Shown piece by piece: positions 28,441-36,424 of a stretch of DNA of 56,664 bases. The DNA comes from Bdellovibrionia bacterium (GTDB lineage Bacteria; Bdellovibrionota; Bdellovibrionia; Bdellovibrionales; JAGQZY01). Numbering within the stretch: position 1 is the first letter of the stretch; each line of letters opens with the position of its first letter. The position numbers and the translations under genes are program-made. Under the pieces are notes generated by a model. The model worked only from the letters and a program-made list of their open reading frames with translations. It did no database searches and was not told the origin of the DNA. The stretch spans positions 1 to 56,664 of the forward strand of contig JAUHWN010000006.1 in NCBI GenBank assembly GCA_030424665.1, read 5' to 3'.

Positions 28441-29123
28441 GCTTCAGGTTCAAATCGATAGCCAACTCCATGAACCGATTTAATCGTAGACGAAGCATCT
28501 CCTAACTTCTTTCTGAGTTTGCTAACATGAGTATCTACCGAGCGCGGATAAATATGGATATTCTCTCCCCAAATCTCATTCAGCATTTGATCTCTAGGAA
28601 TCACAACTCCTACATGGTCACAAAAATAGCTAAGGATCTTGAATTCAAGGGCTGTTAGTTCGACTTTTTTATCAACGCCATCGCAATCAACGAAAACTTC
28701 TTGTCTATTCCGGTAAACCTTTAAAGGTTTCCATTCGTGGTTAGACTGGGATTCTTGTAATAATTTGACCTTTTTTAACTTGGCTAATACTCGTGCTTTA
28801 AGCTCCAGCGAACTAAAGGGCTTGGCAATGTAGTCATCAGCTCCGGCTGAGAATCCCATAATTAATTCAGGTAACTCCGAATGAGCTGATAAGAAAAAAA
28901 TTGGAAGCTGAGGATATTCACTCTGAAACTCATTACATAAGTCTACACCATTCCCATCAGGCAACTCCACATCAAGAAGGATCAAATGGACTTCTTTTTC
29001 CGAGACAAAGTCTCTAGCCGATGAAAGAGTTTCAACCCAATCAAGGCTGACTTCGTTTCCTAGCGCTAACTTTACTTGAGCGAAGACCTCTTTACTATCT
29101 TCTACAAGAAGAACTTTCTCCAT
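28431..29123 (-). CDS. OmpR-family response regulator
   Basis: A response regulator of 230 residues. The receiver domain (1-118) has the acidic pair near 8-9, phospho-acceptor Asp51 in LILLDVELPDG, the Ser/Thr at about 79 and Lys in IAKPF near 101. The C-terminal winged helix (about 130-228) includes LTALEFKILSYF and SVDTHVSKLRKKLG, followed by a HGVGYRF wing typical of OmpR/PhoB. It should bind direct or inverted repeats upstream of target promoters. It is divergent from the OmpA-like lipoprotein, and a 24-bp palindrome lies between. No kinase gene adjoins it. The hybrid kinase and Hpt protein 1.7-4 kb away are plausible partners. Confidence 0.93.
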   Translation of the reverse strand: MEKVLLVEDSKEVFAQVKLALGNEVSLDWVETLSSARDFVSEKEVHLILLDVELPDGNGVDLCNEFQSEYPQLPIFFLSAHSELPELIMGFSAGADDYIAKPFSSLELKARVLAKLKKVKLLQESQSNHEWKPLKVYRNRQEVFVDCDGVDKKVELTALEFKILSYFCDHVGVVIPRDQMLNEIWGENIHIYPRSVDTHVSKLRKKLGDASSTIKSVHGVGYRFEPEAKQ

Positions 29124-29308
29124 TCACTCTCCTGCTTAGTTCGGTTCCCTCGTGGAATACATTGAACCGGTTCGAAAGTTAAGCTCTTTCGTTAAATATT
29201 GGAATTAAGTACCAAACCTTCCATTTACCATCTTAGAAAACATACACCATGATCCACTTAAATTAGATCTGACGCGCCCTGTCGCTACAGCTCATTCACT
29301 TTTACCTG

Positions 29309-29332
29309 AAATGTTTAGAACTCTAAACATTT
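29309..29332. promoter_or_regulatory. Perfect 24-bp palindrome, candidate operator
   Basis: AAATGTTTAGA is followed by AC and then TCTAAACATTT, two 11-base arms with perfect symmetry. It lies in the 276-base region between the divergent response regulator and OmpA-lipoprotein genes, about 68 bases before the latter's ATG. The AT-rich arms and lack of a T-run argue for a protein-binding site and against a terminator. Confidence 0.5.
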
Positions 29333-29399
29333 TAACCTCTGCTTCGTAAAGTTTGAAAACAGAAACGATGAGATCTTCTGAATATAGAAAGGAAGTATA

Positions 29400-30749
29400 A
29401 TGAAAACATTAATTTTTATTATGATCAGTTTGATACTCATAACATTCACCACAGCATGTTCCCACGATGTAAAAAGAACAGAATTTCCGAGTCAGTACAA
29501 TTCTGATGAAATGATCGAGAGTATAGAGGCAAGTTTTTTCAAGGCAAGAGGCAAGCAGTCTGATCTCTTAGCCGCGAAAGAGTTTAATCATGCACTGGAA
29601 CATTACCGAGAAGCCCGAAAAGAGTATTCGAGTCAGAATATTGACCTAAAAAAACTAACCACTGAGGCAGGATTAAGTCACGCCCTATTTAAACGTTCGA
29701 TCGAACTCGCAGACAGAAGAAAACAAAATTATGAATTTATTCTTTCCGCAAGAATGAAAGCTATTGATAAAGATGCCCGTTTTTATAACCGCACTTACCA
29801 AAAACTTAAAGCCATTGATGAAGATCTCATTAATGATACTAATGGTTTGACAGAGCCTCTCGACTCAGAAGACTATTCAAAGTTCCAATCTAAATATCAA
29901 GATCTCAAAGTTGAATCGATTAAGATTCAAGAATTAGGGATGATTCATGATTTAATAGATCAAGCAAGAGAGAGAGACGCCGAAGAGAAGACCCCCGAAC
30001 TGCTTAAAAAAACAATACGACTCACTAAAGTCAGCGAAAATCTTATCGATAAAAACTCCTCAAATGCTTCAAAGTACGATGAAGCAGTACTTAAAGCCGC
30101 TTACAGTGCCGCACTTTTGACGGACGTCTTAGATGCAATCGATTCTAGAGAAGGTCAACTCGCTGAATCAGTCGGTTTAGAACTCGTGCAAAAAAATCGA
30201 GCACTCGGAAAAAAGGATTCCGATATAGAAACTCTGAAAGACTTTTTAGCTTACACAAAAAATCGTCTAAACACCTCCAGGACTGATTTAAACTTGGTTA
30301 CTGAGAAACTCGAAGATGCGTCGAGAAAATTAAAAAAGAATCAAAGACTTCAAGATATCGCAAAAACCTTTGAGAAAAGTGAGGCTGAGATTTATCAGAG
30401 GGATTCAGACGTTATTATTAGACTCAAGAAAATTCCATTTGCAGTGGGCCAACATAAAATTCCAGAAAAGGGAAAGAAGGTTCTCGAAAAGGTTATCACA
30501 GTCACTGAGAAAGTTGACCCTACAAAAATTATAGTTTTAGGGCACACAGACATAACCGGCTCAAAAGAGTACAATAAAAAGCTCGCTAAAAAACGAGCCG
30601 TTAATGTCGCTCGCTATATCAATAGTAAAAAGGTAGACTCAGAAATTGAGACTCAAGCTGTTGGTTACGAAAGACCTCTCGTCGCCAATACTGATCGGGA
30701 GTCACGTGCTCTTAACAGGAGGGTGGACATTATCTTGGCCGTCAACTGA
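29400..30749 (+). CDS. OmpA-family peptidoglycan-binding lipoprotein
   Basis: The protein of 449 residues has a lipobox signal (TFTTACSHD). A long helical, coiled-coil-like middle region (about 40-340) has many Lys/Glu and a heptad-like pattern. The OmpA-like C-terminal domain (about 345-449) has the diagnostic GHTDITGSKEYNKKLAKKRA and NRRVDI residues that bind diaminopimelate in peptidoglycan. It should tether the outer membrane to the cell wall. The start is supported by GAAAGGAAG upstream. It stands alone downstream of the palindrome and is followed by a hairpin at 30801-30830. Confidence 0.92.
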   Translation: MKTLIFIMISLILITFTTACSHDVKRTEFPSQYNSDEMIESIEASFFKARGKQSDLLAAKEFNHALEHYREARKEYSSQNIDLKKLTTEAGLSHALFKRSIELADRRKQNYEFILSARMKAIDKDARFYNRTYQKLKAIDEDLINDTNGLTEPLDSEDYSKFQSKYQDLKVESIKIQELGMIHDLIDQARERDAEEKTPELLKKTIRLTKVSENLIDKNSSNASKYDEAVLKAAYSAALLTDVLDAIDSREGQLAESVGLELVQKNRALGKKDSDIETLKDFLAYTKNRLNTSRTDLNLVTEKLEDASRKLKKNQRLQDIAKTFEKSEAEIYQRDSDVIIRLKKIPFAVGQHKIPEKGKKVLEKVITVTEKVDPTKIIVLGHTDITGSKEYNKKLAKKRAVNVARYINSKKVDSEIETQAVGYERPLVANTDRESRALNRRVDIILAVN

Positions 30750-30796
30750 CTAGATCCTACTTAGTAAAGGGCGGGACTCAATAAGTCCAGCAATTC

Positions 30797-30856
30797 AAAT
30801 GCAGCATCTCTTTCATGTAAGAGATGCTGCCCTTTCTATCGCCACTGGTATTCGAA
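30797..30856 (+). repeat. Hairpin similar to the 5' end of the insertion sequence
   Basis: GCAGCATCTCTT (30801-30812) and AAGAGATGCTGC (30819-30830) form a perfect 12-bp stem. The sequence AAATGCAG-ATC-CATG-AAGAGAT-CTGCCC and a further stretch up to about 30856 align with 25271-25335, the start of the transposase gene, including a base-pair change that keeps the stem. It follows the OmpA-lipoprotein gene by about 50 bases and has CCCTTTCT after the stem, so it may serve as its terminator. It could be a decayed copy of the element's left part. A chance hairpin is not excluded. Confidence 0.5.
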
Positions 30857-30874
30857 AAAATGATTCAATCATGA

Positions 30875-31201
30875 TCAATTTACCTTGGCCTTTAAATACT
30901 CTTCAATTTCTAAAATCGAATCTTTCAATACCTTATAGTCGGCTTCATCACAGGCTTTTTGAATTCTTTTTGCTAATTCTCCCAAGTAATTAAACCCATA
31001 TGGTGCCGAAAACCCTTTCCACTTATGTGCCAGCTTTGAGATCTCCTGAAAGTCTTTATTTTCACAAAATAATTTTATTTTTGATAGCTCTTGAGTCCTA
31101 TCCTGTAAAAACTCTTCCACGAAATCTTCGAGCCCCTCTTCGGGTCGTTCATTAGATACTATCTCTCTAAGGTCTTCACCGACTTTCAACGAAATCTCCA
31201 T
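30875..31201 (-). CDS. Hpt-domain phosphotransfer protein
   Basis: A cytoplasmic four-helix protein of 108 residues with the Hpt signature AHKWKGFSAPYG around residue 58, where the His accepts phosphate. It passes phosphoryl groups between the receiver of a hybrid kinase and a response regulator. It lies ten bases downstream of the hybrid kinase gene on the same strand, which strongly suggests a dedicated phosphorelay. The terminal regulator could be the OmpR-type protein encoded at 28431-29123. Confidence 0.9.
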   Translation of the reverse strand: MEISLKVGEDLREIVSNERPEEGLEDFVEEFLQDRTQELSKIKLFCENKDFQEISKLAHKWKGFSAPYGFNYLGELAKRIQKACDEADYKVLKDSILEIEEYLKAKVN

Positions 31202-31211
31202 TGTTTAAAGG

Positions 31212-33083
31212 TTAACTTTGAAACTTTCTAATAATCTTATCGACTGCCATTACAAGGTCTTTTGAACCAATTGGTTTGACAATATGCCCATCAAATCCTG
31301 CCTTGGTGACCTCTTTCTTGTCTTCTTCCATCCCATGTGCCGTTAATGCTACAATAGGATACTTTAGACGAGTCTCCCGTAGTTTTTGTAAGACCTCAAA
31401 GCCATTCATTTCTGGCATTTGAAGGTCGAGTAAAAGCAACGAAAAATCAGAATCACTCTCTCTAATATTTTCCAATGCCTCCACTCCAGAAGAAAAACTA
31501 TAGACTTGAGCTCCTGCCTTTTCCAAAAATGTTGAAAAAAGTCTTAAATTTTCCTTTGCATCGTCGACGACAATTATACTACATCCTTTTAACGAAACTA
31601 AACCCTTACCCTCTTCGCCTTCCTCTCTTTGTACGCTTTCCAATTCAGGAAGGACCTCTTTTCCTGGTAACTTTACTTTTACCGACAATTTAAAATGACT
31701 CCCCTGTCCCACTTCACTATCAACGAGCTCGACGCCGCCCCCCATTCTTTCAGCCAACTTTGAGGACAAGCTAAGACCTAACCCCGTTCCGCCCGCTCGA
31801 CGTGAGAAACTCGAATCGACTTGCTCAAAAGCCTTAAAGACCTTACCAAAATCTCCCCGTGGTATTCCCATACCAGTGTCAATAACCGAAACTGAAAAAA
31901 GATGAGAAACCTCGGCGTCGCTATCATTACTAACTTCCTCTACTTGAGCAACGACATCAATTCGCCCTTGGCTAGTGAACTTGATCGCATTTCCTATTAA
32001 ATTCGAAAGAATTTGCTTCAAGCGAGTATCATCAACAACAAACCAACTTCCATAATCGGATTGAAAGTGACTCGATAGATTAATACCTTTCTGTTCGGCC
32101 TTGATCCCAAACAGTAGAACAGACTCCTCTACAAGAGACTTAAGGTCAGTTGGTTTAGGAGCGAGTTCAAATTTCTCGAAATCCAACCTAGATATGTCCA
32201 AAATTTGATTTAATATTTGAAGTAAGTGATTGGAGTTCGTCTGAATAATTTCAGAGTTTTTACGAATATCCTCTCGGCTGAGGTCCTCGTTAATTAATAT
32301 ATCCGCATACCCTACGATGGCTGTCATCGGTGTTCTAATCTCGTGACTCACATTTGCCAAAAACTCACCTTTAGCTCGATTGGCGGTGTTCGCCTGAAGC
32401 AAAGCCTGGTAGAAATCTTCAAGCATCGATTTAAATGAATTGAATAATGGTCTAAAAACAAATAGCCAAATAATAAACATCAATATCGACAGAGTAACGA
32501 TTATATAGATAATCAACCTGCTTGTACTTTTAATTAGATCTGCCTGCAATAAGTCGATATCTCTATTTAGCTTACTGATAATATTTGTTAACATTTCTAT
32601 TTGCCGTGAAACGGACTCCTCATCGAGAACTTTCTGATAGCTACTTTTCTGAACAATCCCTTCTCGGATAAATTTTAGAAACGTCTCAGACTCTTCTAAA
32701 TACCTGCTAAAATTCAACATGAAATCTGACTGTACGTTTTCACTCCTATTAACTTCTTCAATCAGCTCATTGACCAGCTGCTTCTCATTGTTCAAACTAG
32801 ATACTAATGCATCTAATTCCGACTTAAATTCCTTTACTACATTGTTCAGCCTCGGCTTCTGGAGTTCTCGAGAAATTCTCGAAATTTCAGATAAAGCAGT
32901 AATTTGCTTTCGAATCGAAGAGTCAATTGAACCTATCACTGATTGTATTCTGTTGATGTCCTTAAACAGGGTATAAGAACCAAAAGCAGATACTCCCAAG
33001 AGAACAAAACTAAAAAGTGTCGTGAGATAAAATTTAGCCTGAGCTCTCTTAATTACTTTCTTAAACTGACCTATTCGCTGCAA
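31212..33083 (-). CDS. Hybrid sensor histidine kinase
   Basis: A membrane kinase of 623 residues. Two transmembrane helices (about 18-40 and 190-212) enclose a helical periplasmic sensor of about 150 residues with a coiled-coil-like pattern. The cytoplasmic part has the HisKA domain with phospho-acceptor His in NVSHEIRTPM near 245. An ATPase domain follows, with N-box (NLIGNAIKF), G1 (DTGMGIP) and G2 (GGTGLGLSLS) boxes near 365-440. The C-terminal receiver has Asp in LLLLDLQMPEMNG near 550. The start is TTG with GGAG seven bases upstream. A downstream Hpt gene completes a His-Asp-His relay. Confidence 0.95.
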   Translation of the reverse strand: MQRIGQFKKVIKRAQAKFYLTTLFSFVLLGVSAFGSYTLFKDINRIQSVIGSIDSSIRKQITALSEISRISRELQKPRLNNVVKEFKSELDALVSSLNNEKQLVNELIEEVNRSENVQSDFMLNFSRYLEESETFLKFIREGIVQKSSYQKVLDEESVSRQIEMLTNIISKLNRDIDLLQADLIKSTSRLIIYIIVTLSILMFIIWLFVFRPLFNSFKSMLEDFYQALLQANTANRAKGEFLANVSHEIRTPMTAIVGYADILINEDLSREDIRKNSEIIQTNSNHLLQILNQILDISRLDFEKFELAPKPTDLKSLVEESVLLFGIKAEQKGINLSSHFQSDYGSWFVVDDTRLKQILSNLIGNAIKFTSQGRIDVVAQVEEVSNDSDAEVSHLFSVSVIDTGMGIPRGDFGKVFKAFEQVDSSFSRRAGGTGLGLSLSSKLAERMGGGVELVDSEVGQGSHFKLSVKVKLPGKEVLPELESVQREEGEEGKGLVSLKGCSIIVVDDAKENLRLFSTFLEKAGAQVYSFSSGVEALENIRESDSDFSLLLLDLQMPEMNGFEVLQKLRETRLKYPIVALTAHGMEEDKKEVTKAGFDGHIVKPIGSKDLVMAVDKIIRKFQS

Positions 33084-33327
33084 AAAAAGACTCCGAATTT
33101 AAAAACAAAAACCGTCCCTACTCTACCAATCATGAAGCCCAGAAATTATACGTACACTCCAAAATTGACAATAGAAAATAAATTCCTCATTTTCCAGAAC
33201 CACTTACATCTATTTGATATTACACACTTTTTTGGCGCTCCAAAAATGTGACCAAATCTACACAATTTTTAAAAGAGGTCTTAAGCCAAAACTAACTGGA
33301 ATCCCATAGTCTTAAGCTGGAGGAACA

Positions 33328-33774
33328 ATGAATAATCTAAATCAAGTTATAATAACATTTTTAAATAATAAAGATTTTGATCCCTCGAATTCAGTCTTTA
33401 CAGAAATTCGGAAAAACTTATCGAGTGATTCTAGACTCAGAAAACTCAGTAGAGCGGAGGTCCAAAAGGAGTTAATGGATCGGACTCAGATAAAAGGCCA
33501 CTTCAATGCTTTGCTGTGGAAATTACGCAAACTTATTGGAGGGGGCCTGGCAGAACTCCATAGGGATTTTAGAAATATGAATTCAAATCAAATTTGTCTA
33601 TTAATCGATGTTAAAGATCTGAAAAAAGAGAAAGTCGCTCTTTTGAAATCCAAAATTTCGAATCCTCCGTTCTTTAGAAGTAAATACATTAACAAACTCG
33701 GAGTGGAGCACCTTACTATAGAGACTCAACATAGAGCGGAGGCGCATTTATTTAAGAACTTTGACAATGGATGA
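33328..33774 (+). CDS. Small basic protein of unknown function
   Basis: A protein of 148 residues without signal or membrane segments, with an exact GGAGGAACA-ATG ribosome-binding arrangement. It is rich in Lys, Arg and Asn. The region around 55-75 looks helical, and a central segment LLIDVKDLKKEKVALLKSKI may form a strand-helix pair. No family is recognised. CTACACAATTTTTAAAA lies 70 bases upstream, as it does in variant form before dps (next gene) and the 27235 lipoprotein. This suggests shared control with stress genes. Confidence 0.7.
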   Translation: MNNLNQVIITFLNNKDFDPSNSVFTEIRKNLSSDSRLRKLSRAEVQKELMDRTQIKGHFNALLWKLRKLIGGGLAELHRDFRNMNSNQICLLIDVKDLKKEKVALLKSKISNPPFFRSKYINKLGVEHLTIETQHRAEAHLFKNFDNG

Positions 33775-33912
33775 TATCAGCCTTGAAAAACTCATCTTCC
33801 GAATTTTAAGTTTTCTACACAACTTCTAAAAATATCGGAAATGAATTTAAGAGGGATATTACTTAATCTCAAAGAGCAAACTTACTGAGACTAACGACAG
33901 GAGAAGATTGAA

Positions 33913-34413
33913 ATGAAGATAGAAGAAATTTCCAGTTCATATATTGTAGACAATATTTCAAAGACTGAACGAACAACTATTGCTAAATGCCTGAACGGCG
34001 TTCTTGCCGATGAATATGCCCTATTTACAAAAACACTTAATTACCATTGGAGTGTGACCGGCCCTAGATTCCATAGCCTCCATAAAATGTTTGAAGAACA
34101 ATATCGGGAGCTACTAACTGTAATGGATGAGATCGCAGAGCGAGTGCGAATCCTTGAAGAGAGCCCTATTGCTACAGTTCGAGATTTCGCCTCGGCGATG
34201 GAAGTCAATGAAACCCCAGGAGAGCGACTCAACAGTCGTCAAATGATTGCAGATCTATTTGCCACTCATATCCATATTCAAAAGTCTATTGAAAGTAACC
34301 TAGAAAACATCAATTCCCTAGAAAAGGACTTTGGAACTGAGGACTTTCTTGTGGGCCTACTTCAGAAACATCAAATGATGAGTTGGACTTTGAAGTCCCA
34401 CTTATCTGAATAA
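33913..34413 (+). CDS. dps: Dps-family DNA-protecting ferritin
   Basis: This protein of 166 residues forms dodecameric cages that store iron and bind DNA in starvation or oxidative stress. The ferroxidase ligands of the Dps fold are visible: His in LNYHWSVTGPRFHSLHKMFEEQY (near 46-65), with Asp/Glu in MDEIAERV. The region after has the typical RVRILEESPIAT motif. The N-terminus is short, without a Lys-rich DNA-binding tail. ATG follows an ACAGGAGAAG site. The gene is ended by a GC-rich terminator. The upstream sequence includes the CTACACAACTTCTAAA motif. Confidence 0.95.
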   Translation: MKIEEISSSYIVDNISKTERTTIAKCLNGVLADEYALFTKTLNYHWSVTGPRFHSLHKMFEEQYRELLTVMDEIAERVRILEESPIATVRDFASAMEVNETPGERLNSRQMIADLFATHIHIQKSIESNLENINSLEKDFGTEDFLVGLLQKHQMMSWTLKSHLSE

Positions 34414-34427
34414 TAAAAAATCAAAAA

Positions 34428-34466
34428 GGCCCCCATCCCCTCCCCCTCTGGAATCGGGGGCCTTTT
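34428..34466 (+). terminator. Rho-independent terminator after dps
   Basis: GGCCCCC (34428-34434) pairs with GGGGGCC (34456-34462) across a C-rich loop and is followed by TTTTATT. It lies about 15 bases past the dps stop codon. Confidence 0.8.
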
Positions 34467-34497
34467 ATTAATAACTTTCAAATGAAAAGGAGATTCA

Positions 34498-34812
34498 ATG
34501 AACAACAATATGGAATATCGAAACGAAATGAATGGAGCCTCACGGACTCCAAAGCAAAACCTCATGGAAGCTAAAAGACTTATTTTAGATGCATCCAATA
34601 ACATTTATGAAGAAAAGAAGAATGATATTCAATCTGAGATCAGTGATTTTAAGTCGAATGTGGAGGACGTCAAAAAACGAGTCCGAGAAAATGCTTTTGA
34701 AACTAAAGAGTCGATCGAAACACAAGTTAAGGAACGTCCTTGGACCTTTGTTTTTGGCGCAACCCTCGCCGGTTCTTTAATCGGATTTTTATTGGGTCGT
34801 CGTTATAAGTAA
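34498..34812 (+). CDS. DUF883/YqjD-like membrane-anchored protein
   Basis: The protein of 104 residues has a long charged helix (about 20-75) with Lys/Glu-rich heptads. A short C-terminal transmembrane segment (FVFGATLAGSLIGFLLGRRYK) ends with the GRR/GxxxG motif typical of the YqjD/ElaB/DUF883 family. E. coli homologues associate with ribosomes at the inner membrane in stationary phase. AAGGAG lies five bases before the ATG. A YqjE-like gene follows, matching the common yqjD-yqjE pairing. Confidence 0.88.
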   Translation: MNNNMEYRNEMNGASRTPKQNLMEAKRLILDASNNIYEEKKNDIQSEISDFKSNVEDVKKRVRENAFETKESIETQVKERPWTFVFGATLAGSLIGFLLGRRYK

Positions 34813-34825
34813 TTAAGAACAAATA

Positions 34826-34850
34826 CGATGTGGGGTTCATCCCCACATCG
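34826..34850 (+). repeat. 10-bp perfect hairpin between yqjD- and yqjE-like genes
   Basis: CGATGTGGGG pairs with CCCCACATCG around TTCAT. No T-run follows, and the next gene's ribosome-binding site begins about six bases later. It may control stability or processing of the two-gene message; it is not a clear terminator. Confidence 0.55.
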
Positions 34851-34866
34851 ATATTAAGGAGTCAGT

Positions 34867-35481
34867 ATGATTGAATCCATTATAAAAAGCATTGCTAAAG
34901 AGACTAATATTTCGCGAAAACTGGGTATGGAAGCGACCAGGATCTATGATAGTTTCGAAGATCACCTTAGTACTTTATATCGCGGCCAGTTAATCGCGAC
35001 TTCAATATTTACCAGCTTCATTTTTTCTCTACTATTGCTATGCAGTTTACTACTGGCGCAATTTGCTTTTCAATATTCAGATGCCTCAGAAGGCCTCTTA
35101 ACTTCAGCCATACTTATGACCGCCATTAGCTTTATGATTAATGGAATTTACACCCTCATGCAAAAGGCTAAGAGTCGTGAGAGGAAGAGGAGATTTCATT
35201 CCATTGTAACAAATACCATCGATAGTATAATCGACACAGTTTATCCAGATCCCAAACGAGATCAGGGAAAATTCTCAACAAGTCCAGAACAAGATCAACT
35301 GTCGAATCGTCTGGAAAAGTTAGAAACAGCCTTACTACTTCTAATTGAGCAAAACGAGATGTCGATCGAACCAAAAGAAGAAGCCTCAAGAAACCACTTC
35401 GAGAGAAATTTACCCAACGACGCAGAAGCCACTGGTAAAGAAGACACAACTTGGGCGTATAAGAAAGGAATCGCCCAATAG
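34867..35481 (+). CDS. YqjE/DUF1469-like membrane protein
   Basis: The protein of 204 residues has a soluble helical N-terminus (about 1-38) and two adjoining transmembrane helices (about 42-65 and 75-98). These are followed by a basic stretch (KAKSRERKRRFH) and a long, polar C-terminal tail with a predicted coiled coil (about 145-170). The paired helices after a DUF883-like gene are as in YqjE/phage-holin-like (DUF1469) proteins. Its C-terminal tail is longer than in E. coli YqjE. Role unknown, likely at the inner membrane in stress. Confidence 0.78.
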   Translation: MIESIIKSIAKETNISRKLGMEATRIYDSFEDHLSTLYRGQLIATSIFTSFIFSLLLLCSLLLAQFAFQYSDASEGLLTSAILMTAISFMINGIYTLMQKAKSRERKRRFHSIVTNTIDSIIDTVYPDPKRDQGKFSTSPEQDQLSNRLEKLETALLLLIEQNEMSIEPKEEASRNHFERNLPNDAEATGKEDTTWAYKKGIAQ

Positions 35482-35515
35482 GGCAATCTTCGTTTACAGG
35501 AAGGAGTCAATTGAG

Positions 35516-36154
35516 GTGAAAACATTCGTATTTATCTTCACACTAATTATAGGATTTGGCCTGTACTTTGTGAGCGTAGAGGCTAAAAACAAAAAGACAA
35601 AAGGAGGCGAATGGATAACGATCTCTGGAGTCGTTACCGGAGTCAGAGATGATGGCTTCGTTATATTATCCGAAGGTAAGTCAACTTTCATTGATTTCGA
35701 TTCTACTCCGGCACATTCCAATCTTCAAAAATTAGAATCTGGCTATCAAGTCATTGTCAGTGGAGAGATTGAGCAAATTCAATTTGAGGAAGGCAAGCTC
35801 TTAGCAGAGCAAATATATCTTAAAGAGACTGACACTTACTTAATTGGGCAACCAACTGAAAATTCAAATGATGTGATAAGCTTAAATCCCTACTACTCTA
35901 CCGTCGAGGATTTACCCCAAAACACAATTGTTAACATAAAGGGAAGGGTCACGCGTATCAAACAAAGAGACATTTTCGTCTTTACAGGGGATAGAGAAAT
36001 TAAGGTCGACACTTCCGAAATGGCATTTAATCCCATTGATGATCAAGGAGCTACAAAAATTGAACTCAATGACTTTGTAAAGGTTTCGGGAACTGTCGAA
36101 AGAAACTTCTTTCAGTCTAATGCCATCAAGGCATCTTTTATTTCTGAGTATTAA
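35516..36154 (+). CDS. Exported protein with two OB-fold (YgiW/BOF-like) domains
   Basis: The GTG at 35516 is the best start: AGGAAGGAG lies about nine bases ahead, and the protein then begins with a signal segment (MKTFVFIFTLIIGFGLYFVS). This gives 212 residues. Two similar beta-rich domains follow (about 30-105 and 130-212). Each begins with an ISGVVTGVRDDGF or IKGRVTRIKQRDI strand and continues with VILS/VFTG and a V-x-VSG-x-VE strand, the plan of the bacterial OB-fold family. It is likely a periplasmic ligand-binding or stress protein. It is the third gene after the yqjD/yqjE-like pair. Confidence 0.75.
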   Translation: MKTFVFIFTLIIGFGLYFVSVEAKNKKTKGGEWITISGVVTGVRDDGFVILSEGKSTFIDFDSTPAHSNLQKLESGYQVIVSGEIEQIQFEEGKLLAEQIYLKETDTYLIGQPTENSNDVISLNPYYSTVEDLPQNTIVNIKGRVTRIKQRDIFVFTGDREIKVDTSEMAFNPIDDQGATKIELNDFVKVSGTVERNFFQSNAIKASFISEY

Positions 36155-36219
36155 ACTTATTAAAATCAAAACTATGTTAATTCCCCACGGACCACAAAGA
36201 ATATGGCCCCCTTTTTAAG

Positions 36220-36417
36220 TTACTGGCTCGGGATTGTTTTTTCGCGGTCATAGCATTGGCAATTTCCGCTTTGAAACTTCCCGATCTTGCCAAACCGGGC
36301 ACACATACTTCGACACTGCATCGGATCTATTGGGGCCGAAGGCATTCTAAAGGAACTACAACTTAAAAGAAAAAGAACACTCAAAAGCCAAGAAAGACTT
36401 TTTAAAAAGATTCCCAT
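36220..36417 (-). CDS. Small Cys-containing lipoprotein
   Basis: The ATG at 36417 starts seven bases after the stop of the upstream gene and gives 65 residues. The signal peptide (MGIFLKSLSWLLSVLFLLSCSS) has a lipobox. The mature part has four Cys in the order CRSMC...CQC, plus Met and Pro, and could form disulfides or bind metal. A longer upstream ATG (36489) would overlap the preceding gene by 65 bases and is less likely. No family recognised. Confidence 0.65.
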   Translation of the reverse strand: MGIFLKSLSWLLSVLFLLSCSSFRMPSAPIDPMQCRSMCARFGKIGKFQSGNCQCYDREKTIPSQ

Positions 36418-36424
36418 GACTCGA

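Noticed and set aside
35345..35515. Upstream extension of the OB-fold gene into the YqjE-like gene
   Set aside because: The GTG at 35516 has a strong ribosome-binding site and is followed directly by a signal segment; the extension is polar and overlaps the neighbour.
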